DNA of 64,000 bases, from NCBI RefSeq assembly GCF_003020125.1, contig NZ_PYFW01000008.1:62001-126000 (forward strand), written 5' to 3'. The notes beneath the pieces are model-generated. The model was not told the origin of the DNA. It did not search any database and saw only the letters and a program-made list of their open reading frames with translations. Of the stretch, positions 16,328-24,533 are shown one piece after another. How positions within the stretch are numbered: position 1 is the first letter of the stretch; each line of letters begins with the position of its first letter. This DNA comes from Bradyrhizobium sp. MOS003 (GTDB lineage Bacteria > Pseudomonadota > Alphaproteobacteria > Rhizobiales > Xanthobacteraceae). Both the position numbers and the translations under genes were made by a program.

Positions 16328-18181
16328 ATGTCAGCGGAAAGACACAAGACCGGTGCGGCCGGCGATCTTACGGTCGACATTGACGCACTCCGCGCGCGCT
16401 ATCGCGACGAGCGCGATCGCCGCCTGCGTGCCGAGGGCAAGGCGCAGTATGTCGAGGTATCAGGCGATTTCGGCCGCTACCTCGACGATCCCTGGGCCCA
16501 TCCCGTATTTTCGCGCGCACCTGTCAGTGAAGAGACTGAAGTGCTCGTCGTCGGCGGCGGCTTTGGCGGTCTGCTTTGCGGCGCGCGCTTGCGTGAAGCA
16601 GGCATTGATGATTTCCGCATCGTGGAAAAGGCCGCCGATTTCGGCGGCACCTGGTATTGGAATCGCTATCCCGGCGCGGCCTGCGATACCGAGAGTTACA
16701 TCTATCTGCCGCTGCTGGAGGAGACCGGCTACATGCCGGTGCGCAAATACGCCCGGGCGCCGGAGATCTACGAGCACTCCCGCCGTATCGGCCGACACTT
16801 CGGCCTCTACGATCGCGCGCTGTTTCACACCGTTATCTCGCGGATGGCGTGGCAGGAGCAGGAGGCGCGCTGGCTGGTCGAGACCAGCAGGGGCGATCGC
16901 ATCCGCGCGCGCTTCGTCATTCTCGCCGGAGGTCCGCTCAGCCGGCCGAAGCTGCCGGGCATTCCCGGCATCGAGACTTTCAAAGGCCACAGCTTTCATA
17001 CCAGCCGTTGGGATTACGGCTACACCGGCGGCAATGCCGATGGTGGTCTGAGCGGACTTGCCGACAAGCGCGTCGGCATCATCGGCACGGGCGCCACCGC
17101 CGTGCAATGCGTGCCGCATCTCGGCCGATCGGCAAAGGAGCTCTACGTCTTCCAGCGCACGCCGTCCGCGATCGGAGTGCGCGACGACCGGTCGACGGAT
17201 CAGGACTGGGCGCAAAGTCTCAAGCCCGGCTGGCAGCGCGAGCGCATGGACAATTTCACCGCGGTGATATCGGGCGAGCCGTTCGAGCGGGACCTGGTGC
17301 AGGACGGCTGGACCGGCCTGCTCGGCGAGATCCTGCTGGCGCCGCGTCGTCAGAAGCAGCCGGTGACCTCCATGGAAGAGGCGCTGAAGGTCATCGAGCA
17401 GGCCGACTACCGCAAGATGGAGGAGATCCGCGCCCGGGTCGATGCGGTGGTCAAGGACACCGCGACCGCGGACGCGCTCAAGCCCTGGTACAAGGCGTTC
17501 TGCAAGCGGCCATGCTTCCACGACGAATATCTCGACACCTTCAATCGCCCGAACGTTCATCTGGTCGACACCCAGGGACAGGGCGTCGAGCGCATCACCG
17601 AGAATGCCGTCGTGGCCGGCGGCAAGGCATACGAGCTCGACTGCCTGATCTACGCCAGCGGTTTCGAGGTCGGCACCGATTACGCCCGCCGCATGGGCTT
17701 CGAGGTCTACGGCCGCGACGGCATGAGCCTGTCCGAGCGCTGGCAGGGCGGCGTCAAGACGATGCACGGCTTCTACAGCCGCGGCTTCCCCAACTGCTTC
17801 CTGATCGTCACGGTGCAGGCCGGCCAGAGCGCCAACTTCCCGCACATCATCGACGAGCAGTCGCAGCACATCGCCTATGTGATCGCCGAAGTGCGCAAGC
17901 GCAAAGCCCGAACGCTGGAGCCGACACTCGCCGCCGAGAACGCCTGGGTCGACGAGGTCGTCAAGGCTGCGATCGGGCGGCAGACCTATCTCGCCGAATG
18001 CACGCCCGGCTACTACAACAACGAAGGCGTGTTCGATCCAATCGCGGCAAGAAACAGCCAATATTGGCGCGGGCCGATGGCGTTCCTGCGGCTGCTCGAC
18101 AAATGGCGCAAGGAAGGCAATCTGGAAGGGCTGGAACTGTCGTATGATCCCGCCATGGAGTCGGCGCCTTCGTCCGGGTAA
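16328..18181 (+). CDS. Flavin-containing Baeyer-Villiger-type monooxygenase
   Basis: 617 aa class B flavoprotein. A first Rossmann motif GGGFGG is near residue 75, and DFGGTWYWNRYPGAACD is typical of cyclohexanone- and phenylacetone-type enzymes. The Baeyer-Villiger fingerprint FxGxxxHxxxW appears as FKGHSFHTSRW near 217-227, followed by a second nucleotide motif GTGATA near 257. It would insert oxygen into a ketone using NADPH and O2. An N-terminal extension of about 70 residues precedes the FAD site. Transcribed divergently from the acyl-CoA ligase gene. The natural substrate is unknown. Confidence 0.88.
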   Translation: MSAERHKTGAAGDLTVDIDALRARYRDERDRRLRAEGKAQYVEVSGDFGRYLDDPWAHPVFSRAPVSEETEVLVVGGGFGGLLCGARLREAGIDDFRIVEKAADFGGTWYWNRYPGAACDTESYIYLPLLEETGYMPVRKYARAPEIYEHSRRIGRHFGLYDRALFHTVISRMAWQEQEARWLVETSRGDRIRARFVILAGGPLSRPKLPGIPGIETFKGHSFHTSRWDYGYTGGNADGGLSGLADKRVGIIGTGATAVQCVPHLGRSAKELYVFQRTPSAIGVRDDRSTDQDWAQSLKPGWQRERMDNFTAVISGEPFERDLVQDGWTGLLGEILLAPRRQKQPVTSMEEALKVIEQADYRKMEEIRARVDAVVKDTATADALKPWYKAFCKRPCFHDEYLDTFNRPNVHLVDTQGQGVERITENAVVAGGKAYELDCLIYASGFEVGTDYARRMGFEVYGRDGMSLSERWQGGVKTMHGFYSRGFPNCFLIVTVQAGQSANFPHIIDEQSQHIAYVIAEVRKRKARTLEPTLAAENAWVDEVVKAAIGRQTYLAECTPGYYNNEGVFDPIAARNSQYWRGPMAFLRLLDKWRKEGNLEGLELSYDPAMESAPSSG

Positions 18182-18240
18182 GCTCGGGCATGCAGTGGCC
18201 GGCAAGGTCCACGAGCGCCAGACAGAGAGGATACGTGAAC

Positions 18241-19059
18241 ATGACCAGGGGCAGGACTGTAGCCGGGGCGGTTTTTGGAGCGATGGCACTGCTCGGTTGC
18301 TTGGCGCCCGCCGCCCAGGCCGCCACTTGCGGCAACGGTCCCGGCGGCTTCGAGGCCTGGAAGCGCGAGTTCAGTGCGGAGGCACAAGGCAAGGGCATTG
18401 GTCAGACCGCGCTCGCGGCGCTGATGCAGACCAATTACGCCAGCGCCACCATCGCGGCCGACCGCGGCCAACGCAGCTTCCAGCTGACGCTCGACCAGTT
18501 CCTCGCCAAGCGCGGCGCCACCACCATCGTCGCCAAGGGACGCCAGCTCAAGCAGTCGCAGGCGGCCTTGTTCGCCTCCATCCAGCAGCGCTACGGCGTC
18601 CCGCCCGGCCCGCTGCTCGCGATCTGGGGCATGGAGACCGGTTTCGGCAGCCAGCGCGGTAACCAGAACATGCTGTCGTCGATCGCAACTCTTGCCTATG
18701 ACTGCCGTCGTCCCGAATTCTTCACCGATCAGCTCTACGCTGCCCTGAAGCTGGTCGACCGTGGCACGCTGTCGGGGGCGACCCGCGGCTCGATGCACGG
18801 CGAGGTCGGCCAGACCCAGTTCATGCCCAAGAACATCCTGGCCTATGGCACCGGCAATCTCGAAGTTGCCGCCAATGCGCTGAACTCGACGGCGAATTTC
18901 CTCAAGGCCCATGGCTGGCGCGCGGGAGCCGGATACCAGCCGGGCGAGCCGAATTTCGCTGCCATCGAGGCCTGGAATGCCGCGGGTGTCTATCAGAAGG
19001 CGATCGCGCTGATGGGCCGGCAGATCGACGAGGGCGGCGGGGCGGCAGCCTTGCGCTGA
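18241..19059 (+). CDS. Lytic murein transglycosylase (MltB/SLT_2 family)
   Basis: 272 aa with a signal peptide ending near AQA|AT (about 28). The catalytic domain has the family motif IWGMETGFGSQRGN with Glu132 as acid catalyst, then SSIATLAYDCRRPEFF and GEVGQTQFMPKNIL. It cleaves peptidoglycan glycan strands to 1,6-anhydro products in the periplasm. It lacks the C-terminal peptidoglycan-binding domain seen in longer relatives. The start at 18241 is favoured because the signal peptide begins there (MTRGRTVAGAVF); an upstream in-frame start at 18190 would spoil it. Confidence 0.87.
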   Translation: MTRGRTVAGAVFGAMALLGCLAPAAQAATCGNGPGGFEAWKREFSAEAQGKGIGQTALAALMQTNYASATIAADRGQRSFQLTLDQFLAKRGATTIVAKGRQLKQSQAALFASIQQRYGVPPGPLLAIWGMETGFGSQRGNQNMLSSIATLAYDCRRPEFFTDQLYAALKLVDRGTLSGATRGSMHGEVGQTQFMPKNILAYGTGNLEVAANALNSTANFLKAHGWRAGAGYQPGEPNFAAIEAWNAAGVYQKAIALMGRQIDEGGGAAALR

Positions 19060-19201
19060 CGAAAACCGCGTCCACTGCGTTCGAACACGCTCCTGCTCAG
19101 CAAGGCGTGATGCGCCGGCACGAGAAAGTTGTTGCCATCAGGAACCGACGGCACGAGGTTTGCTTTGATCAGATTCAGGGCTGGGCATGAGGAGACTCAA
19201 C

Positions 19202-19423
19202 ATGGCTACCCAGATCGTGATGGACCAGACTGGCGATACGCGCCACGAGTTTGATCCTGGCAATGCCGAAGCGCTGGCGCGAGCCGAACGGCGCTTTCGG
19301 GAGCTGACGGGGGCCGGCTTCACCGCCGCCCTCCGAACCGGACCCGGCGAAGTCACTCGCGTCAAATCGTTCGACCCGACCGCGCAGGAAACGCTGTTCT
19401 ATCCCCGCCTGGTCGGCGGTTGA
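19202..19423 (+). CDS. Small conserved-looking protein, 73 aa
   Basis: Not assigned to a function. The soluble protein has a central segment PGNAEALARAERRFRELTGAGFTAALR and ends in FYPRLVGG. It reads like a two-helix unit followed by a strand. The following gene begins 13 bp downstream in the same direction, so the two are probably co-transcribed and may be partners. The start at 19202 (ATGGCTACC) is preferred to 19187. Confidence 0.55.
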   Translation: MATQIVMDQTGDTRHEFDPGNAEALARAERRFRELTGAGFTAALRTGPGEVTRVKSFDPTAQETLFYPRLVGG

Positions 19424-19435
19424 TCTGAGCTGCTC

Positions 19436-19858
19436 ATGATGACGGCGGTTTGGCTCCGCGCGCCGGCGCGTGCGCGTCTGCATGCGCTGCGTGAACTCTA
19501 TCGGCGCTTCTTCGGCGAGAACACGCCGGATGCGCGTGGCCGCCGGCTGCTCTTCGAATGGCTTTCGCCCGCACAGCGCGCACAATTCGAAGAGCATCGG
19601 TATTTCGACGTCATTGGCAGCGACACCGGCAAGACCTACCGTATTCATTACGGCACCGCCGCCAACGTTCACGAAATCGACGGCGAGGGCCGGGCGACGA
19701 TGGGATGGTGCTTCGTCCCGTCAGGCTTCTTGGTGCCGGGCGACGTCATGCTGGCGCAGAAGATCGCGATCGAGACGGATGAAAGAGGCGCGCTCGCGCT
19801 CGCCAACCGGTTTCCGCCCGCGACGCATTCGGAGCAGTTCTACCGGCGGCCTTTCTAG
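19436..19858 (+). CDS. Conserved hypothetical protein, 140 aa
   Basis: Function unknown. After a helical N-terminus (about 1-35) comes a recognisable block, LSPAQRAQFEEHRYFDVIGSDTGKTYRIHYG, and then FVPSGFLVPGDVMLAQKIAIETDE. I recall similar blocks in small proteins of other Rhizobiales and of phage-like loci, but cannot name a family with confidence. No signal peptide or membrane segment. It pairs with the 73-aa gene upstream. Confidence 0.6.
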   Translation: MMTAVWLRAPARARLHALRELYRRFFGENTPDARGRRLLFEWLSPAQRAQFEEHRYFDVIGSDTGKTYRIHYGTAANVHEIDGEGRATMGWCFVPSGFLVPGDVMLAQKIAIETDERGALALANRFPPATHSEQFYRRPF

Positions 19859-19880
19859 CGGCTGAACGGTGAGGCGATGC

Positions 19881-19973
19881 TCAGTAATGAGTGGTGCGGT
19901 AGGCATCCAGCGCATGCGCTGCGAAGACACCAATGCTGCAGAGGGCGAGTAGGCCCGAGATGAGCTCGATCAT
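19881..19973 (-). CDS. Candidate 30-aa single-pass membrane micropeptide
   Basis: The ATG at 19973 opens a 30-codon frame reading MIELISGLLALCSIGVFAAH and ending DAYRTTHY. One hydrophobic helix (about residues 4-20) is followed by a polar tail, the classic shape of small inner-membrane peptides. Its ATG overlaps the TGA of another micro-ORF (ATGA), which implies translational coupling. Too short for routine gene finders. Function unknown. Confidence 0.45.
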   Translation of the reverse strand: MIELISGLLALCSIGVFAAHALDAYRTTHY

Positions 19974-20053
19974 AGCTCGTCCTCCCGCAGCGAATGGGCG
20001 ACGAGGTTGCGGCAGCAGGAATAGTCGTAGATCAGGTCGAGGAGGAATTGCAT
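19970..20053 (-). CDS. Candidate 27-aa peptide, upstream partner of the membrane micropeptide
   Basis: ATG at 20053, TGA at 19972-19970. The product MQFLLDLIYDYSCCRNLVAH, ending SLREDEL, has an amphipathic N-terminus and a Cys-Cys pair. It is translationally coupled to the 30-aa frame by an ATGA overlap. An AT-rich stretch with a 12-bp palindrome lies 36-47 bp upstream. No strong ribosome site is visible (GGGACGGCCACC). It could be a coding gene or a regulatory leader for the second peptide. Confidence 0.4.
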   Translation of the reverse strand: MQFLLDLIYDYSCCRNLVAHSLREDEL

Positions 20054-20088
20054 GGTGGCCGTCCCTGTATTTATTTTGACAACTACTT

Positions 20089-20100
20089 AGACGGCCGTCT
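20089..20100. promoter_or_regulatory. Perfect palindrome AGACGGCCGTCT between divergent genes
   Basis: AGACGGCCGTCT is its own reverse complement. On the + strand a TTGACA box (20076-20081) precedes it, so the palindrome would lie in the spacer of a rightward promoter toward the MaoC-type gene. On the - strand it lies just upstream of the micro-ORF pair. Size and form suit a TetR- or LysR-class operator; no cognate regulator is adjacent. Confidence 0.4.
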
Positions 20101-20250
20101 GTTTCAGGCGTGTTTCGTCGCACCGGGAAAGGGGTTTCGCGTGGAACCCTGGGCTGGTTTGTGCGCTGCAGAGAAGCTACATCCCAGTGTTGGTTAATGA
20201 CGTCAGCCGCGCCTTTCGGCGGCTGATCAATCGCGTTGCGGGGCAAAATC

Positions 20251-20697
20251 ATGGCGCAGGTGGAATGGTTCGACGATCTCAGCATTGGGATGCGGTTCAA
20301 ATCGCCTGAGGTGACGGTGACCGAGGCCGACATCAAGCGCTTCGCGGCCGAGTTCGATCCGCAGCCGATGCATCTCGACCACGAGGCGGCCAAGGCGACC
20401 CTGTTCAGGGGCCTTGCAGCCTCGGGATGGCACACCGCCGCGATTGCCATGAATCTCGCGATCCAGGCTCGCCCGTTCGGCCCGCATCCGCTGATCGGCG
20501 CCGGCGTCGACGGCCTGCGCTGGACGATGCCGGTGCGGCCCAATGACCGCCTGCATCTGGTCGGGGAGGTCATGAGCCTGACGCCCTCGAAGTCGAAGCC
20601 GCAGGGTATCGCACTAGTGAAATGGACCATGTTCAACCAGAGCGGGGAGGAGGTTTACACCTTCACCCCCATCGCGATTGTGCCGCGGCGGGAATAG
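20251..20697 (+). CDS. MaoC-family (hot-dog fold) dehydratase
   Basis: 148 aa. The hydratase-2 style motif appears as FAAEFDPQPMHLDHEAAKATLFRGLAASGWHTAAI, where Asp and His of the DPQPMHxD segment are the catalytic pair in (R)-enoyl-CoA hydratases. A single hot-dog domain matches short MaoC proteins that act on enoyl-CoA thioesters. Start ATG 20251 (MAQVEWFDDL); an upstream TTG frame adds only five residues. It stands alone, with the palindrome-bearing spacer upstream. Confidence 0.85.
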   Translation: MAQVEWFDDLSIGMRFKSPEVTVTEADIKRFAAEFDPQPMHLDHEAAKATLFRGLAASGWHTAAIAMNLAIQARPFGPHPLIGAGVDGLRWTMPVRPNDRLHLVGEVMSLTPSKSKPQGIALVKWTMFNQSGEEVYTFTPIAIVPRRE

Positions 20698-20810
20698 GCA
20701 CAGGCGCCGGTCTGCCCCGGCAAGGCTGCCCAGCAAGACCGCCCAGGTAAGGCCTTGCGGCACTTCCGCGGAGGTGGTCATCTCAGCCCGGGAACGCGCT
20801 GGAGGCTGAC

Positions 20811-21308
20811 ATGAAACGATTCCTTCTCGCCGCTTTGCTGAGCGCGGGCGTCTTGGGCGCCGGGCCGGCGCTTGCGCAGCAATCCAAGGTCGGCGACTGG
20901 ACCATCGAAAAGCGCACGCAGGACGCGCATTGCAATGCGAGCCGTGGCTACAAGGACAAGGATGACGAGAACCGCGACTACGTCATCGTGATCACCTATT
21001 CCGACAAGGCGATCGTGATCGTGATGATCTACGACGGCTGGGAGTGGGACAAGGTCGGCGAGATTCTCCGGGCCGACGTCGGCACCGACGACGCCGACAT
21101 CATGAAGAAGGCGAAGTGGGAGGTCATGGACAAGACCACCGTGCGCGGCATCTTCGAGTACGACCAGTCGATGATGGACCGCCTCTCGAAGGCGAGGCGC
21201 CTGACGCTCGATTTCGAGGACGATGACGACGACAGTATCGAGATGCAGATCCCGCGGGCCGGCGAAGCGCTGGCGGCGTTGAAGTTCTGCGAGGAGAACC
21301 GGAAATAA
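20811..21308 (+). CDS. Exported hypothetical protein, 165 aa
   Basis: A clear signal peptide ends at ALA|QQ (about 22). The mature domain begins KVGDWTIEKRTQDAHCNASRGY and ends LAALKFCEENRK, so two cysteines could form a disulfide linking the ends. The rest is strand-rich with an unusually acidic tract (FEDDDDDS). The opening GDW pattern is reminiscent of IalB-like or similar small periplasmic proteins, but I cannot assign a family. No operon partner. Confidence 0.65.
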   Translation: MKRFLLAALLSAGVLGAGPALAQQSKVGDWTIEKRTQDAHCNASRGYKDKDDENRDYVIVITYSDKAIVIVMIYDGWEWDKVGEILRADVGTDDADIMKKAKWEVMDKTTVRGIFEYDQSMMDRLSKARRLTLDFEDDDDDSIEMQIPRAGEALAALKFCEENRK

Positions 21309-21607
21309 ATCGCCGCTGCCGGTCGTGAAGCCGACAGGATGTCGGCAATGAGCGGTGGCAGCGAACCCGCGCGTGACTCGTCGCACAGAGTCCGCGCGCT
21401 GTTCGCATTTATCCTAGTCTTTGGCGAAACCGTCCAAGCCGCACCCTGCGGTTGACGTTACGCAAGGACGATGTTCGAGATTCCAGCATCCGGCTGCACC
21501 GTTTTTTTCTCGTCGAAGGCGGCAATTGACCGGCCCGTCTTCTCCGTCAGCTCCCGGATCGCGAGCTCGCCGTCTCGGACGGGCCGCCGGCAAATGGCGT
21601 CCGTCCT
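21309..21607. other. Intergenic, 299 bp, no gene seen
   Basis: Upstream of a LuxR-type gene. A loose hairpin around GCCGACAGGATGTCGGC (about 21331-21347) could terminate the upstream gene. I see no convincing promoter elements or conserved repeat in the rest. Confidence 0.4.
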
Positions 21608-22759
21608 ATGACGATCCATCAGGCAAATCGGTTCTCGTCTCTCATCGGCGAGATCTACGACGCGGCGATTGCCCCCGCGTTGCGCAGCGGCGCGTTGGAA
21701 CAGATTTCGCAGTTCGTCGGTGGTTGTGCCGCTATGATCCTGTCGAGGGATTCAGCGCGGCTTTCGATCGAGATTCACCAGCATTTTGGAACCGACGCCC
21801 GCTTCCGTCAGCTTTATCGCGACCGGTATGTGGAGCTCGATCCTTTGCTCGACCGTCATCTCACCCTCGCGCCCGAACAGACGATCGGCGTGACCGACAT
21901 CATGTCCCATGCGGATTTTGTCGAGACGAGCTTCCATCGCGAGTGGGTGGAGCCGCAAGGGGCGATAGACCTTGCGACGGTCGGGCTCGAGAAGACGGCC
22001 GCCCGCACCACGATTCTGCAGGTGCTACGTCATCGCTCCCGCGGAACCGTCGACGAGGCGATGCGCGAACGCATGCGGCTGCTTGCTCCGCACATCCAGC
22101 GGTCGCAACTCATGGGCCGGCAGATCAGGGCTCGCTCCCATACAGTCGACGACCTGGCCGACGTCCTCGACGGATTGAACATGGCGATTTGCCTGCTCGA
22201 CGCCGACGGCCGGGTCGTCCACGCCAACGCGGCATGCCGCCGGTTGTTCGCCGACGCGAATTTGCTTGCGATGGTCGGCGACCGAATCGTGGCCCGTAAC
22301 ACCCAGGCCGACAAAATATTCCGCGGCCTGTGCGAATTCGATCACGGTACGGATTCCGCTGCTCGTCGTCAGATCGAACTTGCGACGTCGGCCGATGGGC
22401 AGCATTATCTGCTCCATGCCTTTCCGCTGAAGCGGGATCGCAGCCTGCTGCGTGACATCGCAGCCACGGTGCTCTTCGTTCAACGAGCTTCGATGCTGCC
22501 GTTGCTCGCAGCCGATGCGATTGCAGCAGCCTTCAGACTGACCCCGTCCGAATTGCGCGTGCTCAAGGCAATCGTCGAGATCGGCGGTGTTCCCGATATC
22601 GCCGCAAAACTCGGCATCGCCGAGACGACGGTGAAGACGCATCTCGGCCGCCTGTTCGAGAAGACGGGCGCCGGCAGGCAGGCCGATCTCGTGAAGATCG
22701 CCGCCGGCTTTGCCGTGCCGTTCGCCAGGCGGACGAACGGCGATGACGGCGCCGCGTGA
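21608..22759 (+). CDS. LuxR-family regulator with PAS-like sensor region (first of three paralogues)
   Basis: 383 aa. The N-terminal part (1-170) is shared with two genes further right: ANRFSSLIGEIYDAAIAPAL, then HREWVEPQGAIDLA. A PAS-like segment LADVLDGLNMAICLLDADGRVVHAN sits at about 180-205. A C-terminal LuxR helix-turn-helix (about 305-370) reads LTPSELRVLKAIVEIGGVPDIAAKLGIAETTVKTHLGRLFEKTGAGRQADLVK. There is no autoinducer domain or response-regulator receiver, so the signal is unknown. Likely regulates nearby genes such as the autotransporter; that is inference from position. Confidence 0.82.
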   Translation: MTIHQANRFSSLIGEIYDAAIAPALRSGALEQISQFVGGCAAMILSRDSARLSIEIHQHFGTDARFRQLYRDRYVELDPLLDRHLTLAPEQTIGVTDIMSHADFVETSFHREWVEPQGAIDLATVGLEKTAARTTILQVLRHRSRGTVDEAMRERMRLLAPHIQRSQLMGRQIRARSHTVDDLADVLDGLNMAICLLDADGRVVHANAACRRLFADANLLAMVGDRIVARNTQADKIFRGLCEFDHGTDSAARRQIELATSADGQHYLLHAFPLKRDRSLLRDIAATVLFVQRASMLPLLAADAIAAAFRLTPSELRVLKAIVEIGGVPDIAAKLGIAETTVKTHLGRLFEKTGAGRQADLVKIAAGFAVPFARRTNGDDGAA

Positions 22760-22986
22760 TTCATGTCCCATGCCCCGATGTAACGTGCCGCGCTTTCAAT
22801 CCATTGTGATAGGCCCGGCCCGCCGGTCCTCCGAACGCAGGACGCGAGCCATTCGAGACTTTCGTATATCGCGCTTCTGAAAAGAAGAGCAGCGCCCGCC
22901 GCACGAACATGCCGCGATGGCATCGAACGCGCGTGTGAGGAAACGACAGCGTATGGCCGGCCTGCTCGTCGGTTGGAGATATTGCA

Positions 22987-23961
22987 GTGAGCAGCATGGT
23001 TGATTTTTCCGTTCTGAACGTTTCGACCAACGAAATTCCCGAAGGCGACCGCATCTCGATGCTTCGCGATTTCTATTGTCGCGGGGTGCTGAAGGCAGAG
23101 GTCGAGGCTAGGGACGGCAAGCCGGCCGCGGCGAGCTTCACGTCCCACCTCCTGCCGGAAGCCCAGTTGCTGATCGGGGGATTGTGCGGAGCGCGGGTCA
23201 TTCGCACCAGGCAGCTGGTGGCCGACGGCGACGACAGTCTTGCTTTGATCGTGAACAGGTCCGGTGTTCTCGGGATATCCGAACGAGGGTACGATCTGAA
23301 GCTCAATGCGGGAGAGGCGGTCCTGACGAGCGCGGAGGACGTTACGACGTTTGAGCGGTTGTCGCTGGGCAGCTGCTTCTCGTTGCGTGTGCCGAGGCGC
23401 GTACTGGCCCCGATGATCGTGGACGTCGATGATGCCGTGATGCGAATCATGCCGGAAAAGTCCACCGGACTCCGGCTGCTGGTCGACTACGCGGTGACGC
23501 TGGTGCGGGAGGAGGCGTTCGCGGCACCTGACCTCCGACAGCTCGGGGTCGGGCATCTGCATGACCTTCTGGCCCTCGTCCTCGGTGCGACCGGTGAGAC
23601 GCGAGAGCTGGCCGGCCGGCGCGGCGTCAAGGCGGCCCGGCTGCAGAAGGCGAAAGTCTCCATCGCCAACAATTGCTGGCGGCAGGATCTGTCGGTGGCC
23701 TCGGTCGCGCAGGAGCTCGGCGTGACGCCGCGCTATCTCCAGCGCCTGTTCGAGGCCGACGGCAAGACGTTCTCCTCCTTCCTGATCGAGCAGCGCGTCA
23801 AGCGCGCGCATCGCATGCTGCGGGAACCCGGACACGCCGGCCGAACGGTGAGCTCGATCGCATACGACGTCGGCTTCGGCGATCTCTCTTATTTCAACCG
23901 CTGCTTCCGGCGGACTTATAATGCGACCCCAAGCGACGTCAGGAGCGGCGAAATGCCGTGA
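22987..23961 (+). CDS. AraC-family transcriptional regulator
   Basis: 324 aa. The N-terminal half (about 1-200) looks like the AraC-binding-like domain found in rhizobial regulators (LALIVNRSGVLGISERGYDLKLNAGEAVLTSAEDVTTFERL). The C-terminal half has two helix-turn-helices: LSVASVAQELGVTPRYLQRLFEADGKTFSSFL and VSSIAYDVGFGDLSYFNRCFRRTYNATPSDVR. GTG at 22987 has GGAG eight bases upstream; the in-frame ATG at 22996 is the alternative. It lies between a LuxR-type gene and the autotransporter. Confidence 0.88.
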   Translation: MSSMVDFSVLNVSTNEIPEGDRISMLRDFYCRGVLKAEVEARDGKPAAASFTSHLLPEAQLLIGGLCGARVIRTRQLVADGDDSLALIVNRSGVLGISERGYDLKLNAGEAVLTSAEDVTTFERLSLGSCFSLRVPRRVLAPMIVDVDDAVMRIMPEKSTGLRLLVDYAVTLVREEAFAAPDLRQLGVGHLHDLLALVLGATGETRELAGRRGVKAARLQKAKVSIANNCWRQDLSVASVAQELGVTPRYLQRLFEADGKTFSSFLIEQRVKRAHRMLREPGHAGRTVSSIAYDVGFGDLSYFNRCFRRTYNATPSDVRSGEMP

Positions 23962-24084
23962 TCGCGCGCGATTGAATTTCAGTCAATTGCCGATTTCAAC
24001 CAGCAGACGGGGATCTGACATGATCCCCGATTGCGAAGCCTTGAACCCCAGCGTTGCGTGCGGCATCAGCAGCCGGAGTATTGA

Positions 24085-24333
24085 ATGCACCGTTTCTTTT
24101 TCGACCTTCTGGTCGGCAACATCGTGAAGATCGATCCCGGCGGCATGGTGTTCGAATGTACGGAAGCGACATTCGTGGTGGCCAACGAGATGGCAAACCA
24201 TCTTTTCGTCTGGCGTGACGATCTGCGCGATCGCAACGCCTGGATCCGCGTCAGGGACAACAGCGGCCGCGAAATCTATCGCGCGCCGGTCTGGGCGGAG
24301 AGCGGGGAAAGGGTCGGCTGGGACCAACCGTAG
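24085..24333 (+). CDS. DUF6894-like small protein
   Basis: 82 aa beginning MHRFFFDLLVGNIVKIDPGG, with the pattern of the small DUF6894 proteins common in Bradyrhizobium (M-x-R-F-x-F-D-L, a conserved D-x-G, then a helix and a strand such as WIRVRDNSGREIYRAPV). Function unknown. The assignment is from pattern memory. It sits 200 bp upstream of the autotransporter gene. Confidence 0.6.
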   Translation: MHRFFFDLLVGNIVKIDPGGMVFECTEATFVVANEMANHLFVWRDDLRDRNAWIRVRDNSGREIYRAPVWAESGERVGWDQP

Positions 24334-24533
24334 TTCTTTCGGAGGTGTCGCGCCTTTGCATCATCGCTTCACCAAAACCGCGCCTGTTCGTTCCAGACCG
24401 AACCCCGGTCGTATCCGTCCAAGTCGAAGGCATTGCTCCTTTCTACGTTGGCGTTCTGCGAATTCAGATTCGCTGGAACCGTTCTCCTTCGATCGCAGCA
24501 GGCGGGCGACGAAATAGCTTCGAGGGACTGGGA

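Noticed and set aside
16460..18289. 609-codon frame opposite the Baeyer-Villiger monooxygenase
   Set aside because: Antisense shadow; the + strand gene carries three diagnostic motifs.
23962..24084. Inverted pair around GATTGAATTTCAGTCAATTGC as a terminator
   Set aside because: Stem is short and AT-rich without a T-run; too weak to list as a feature.
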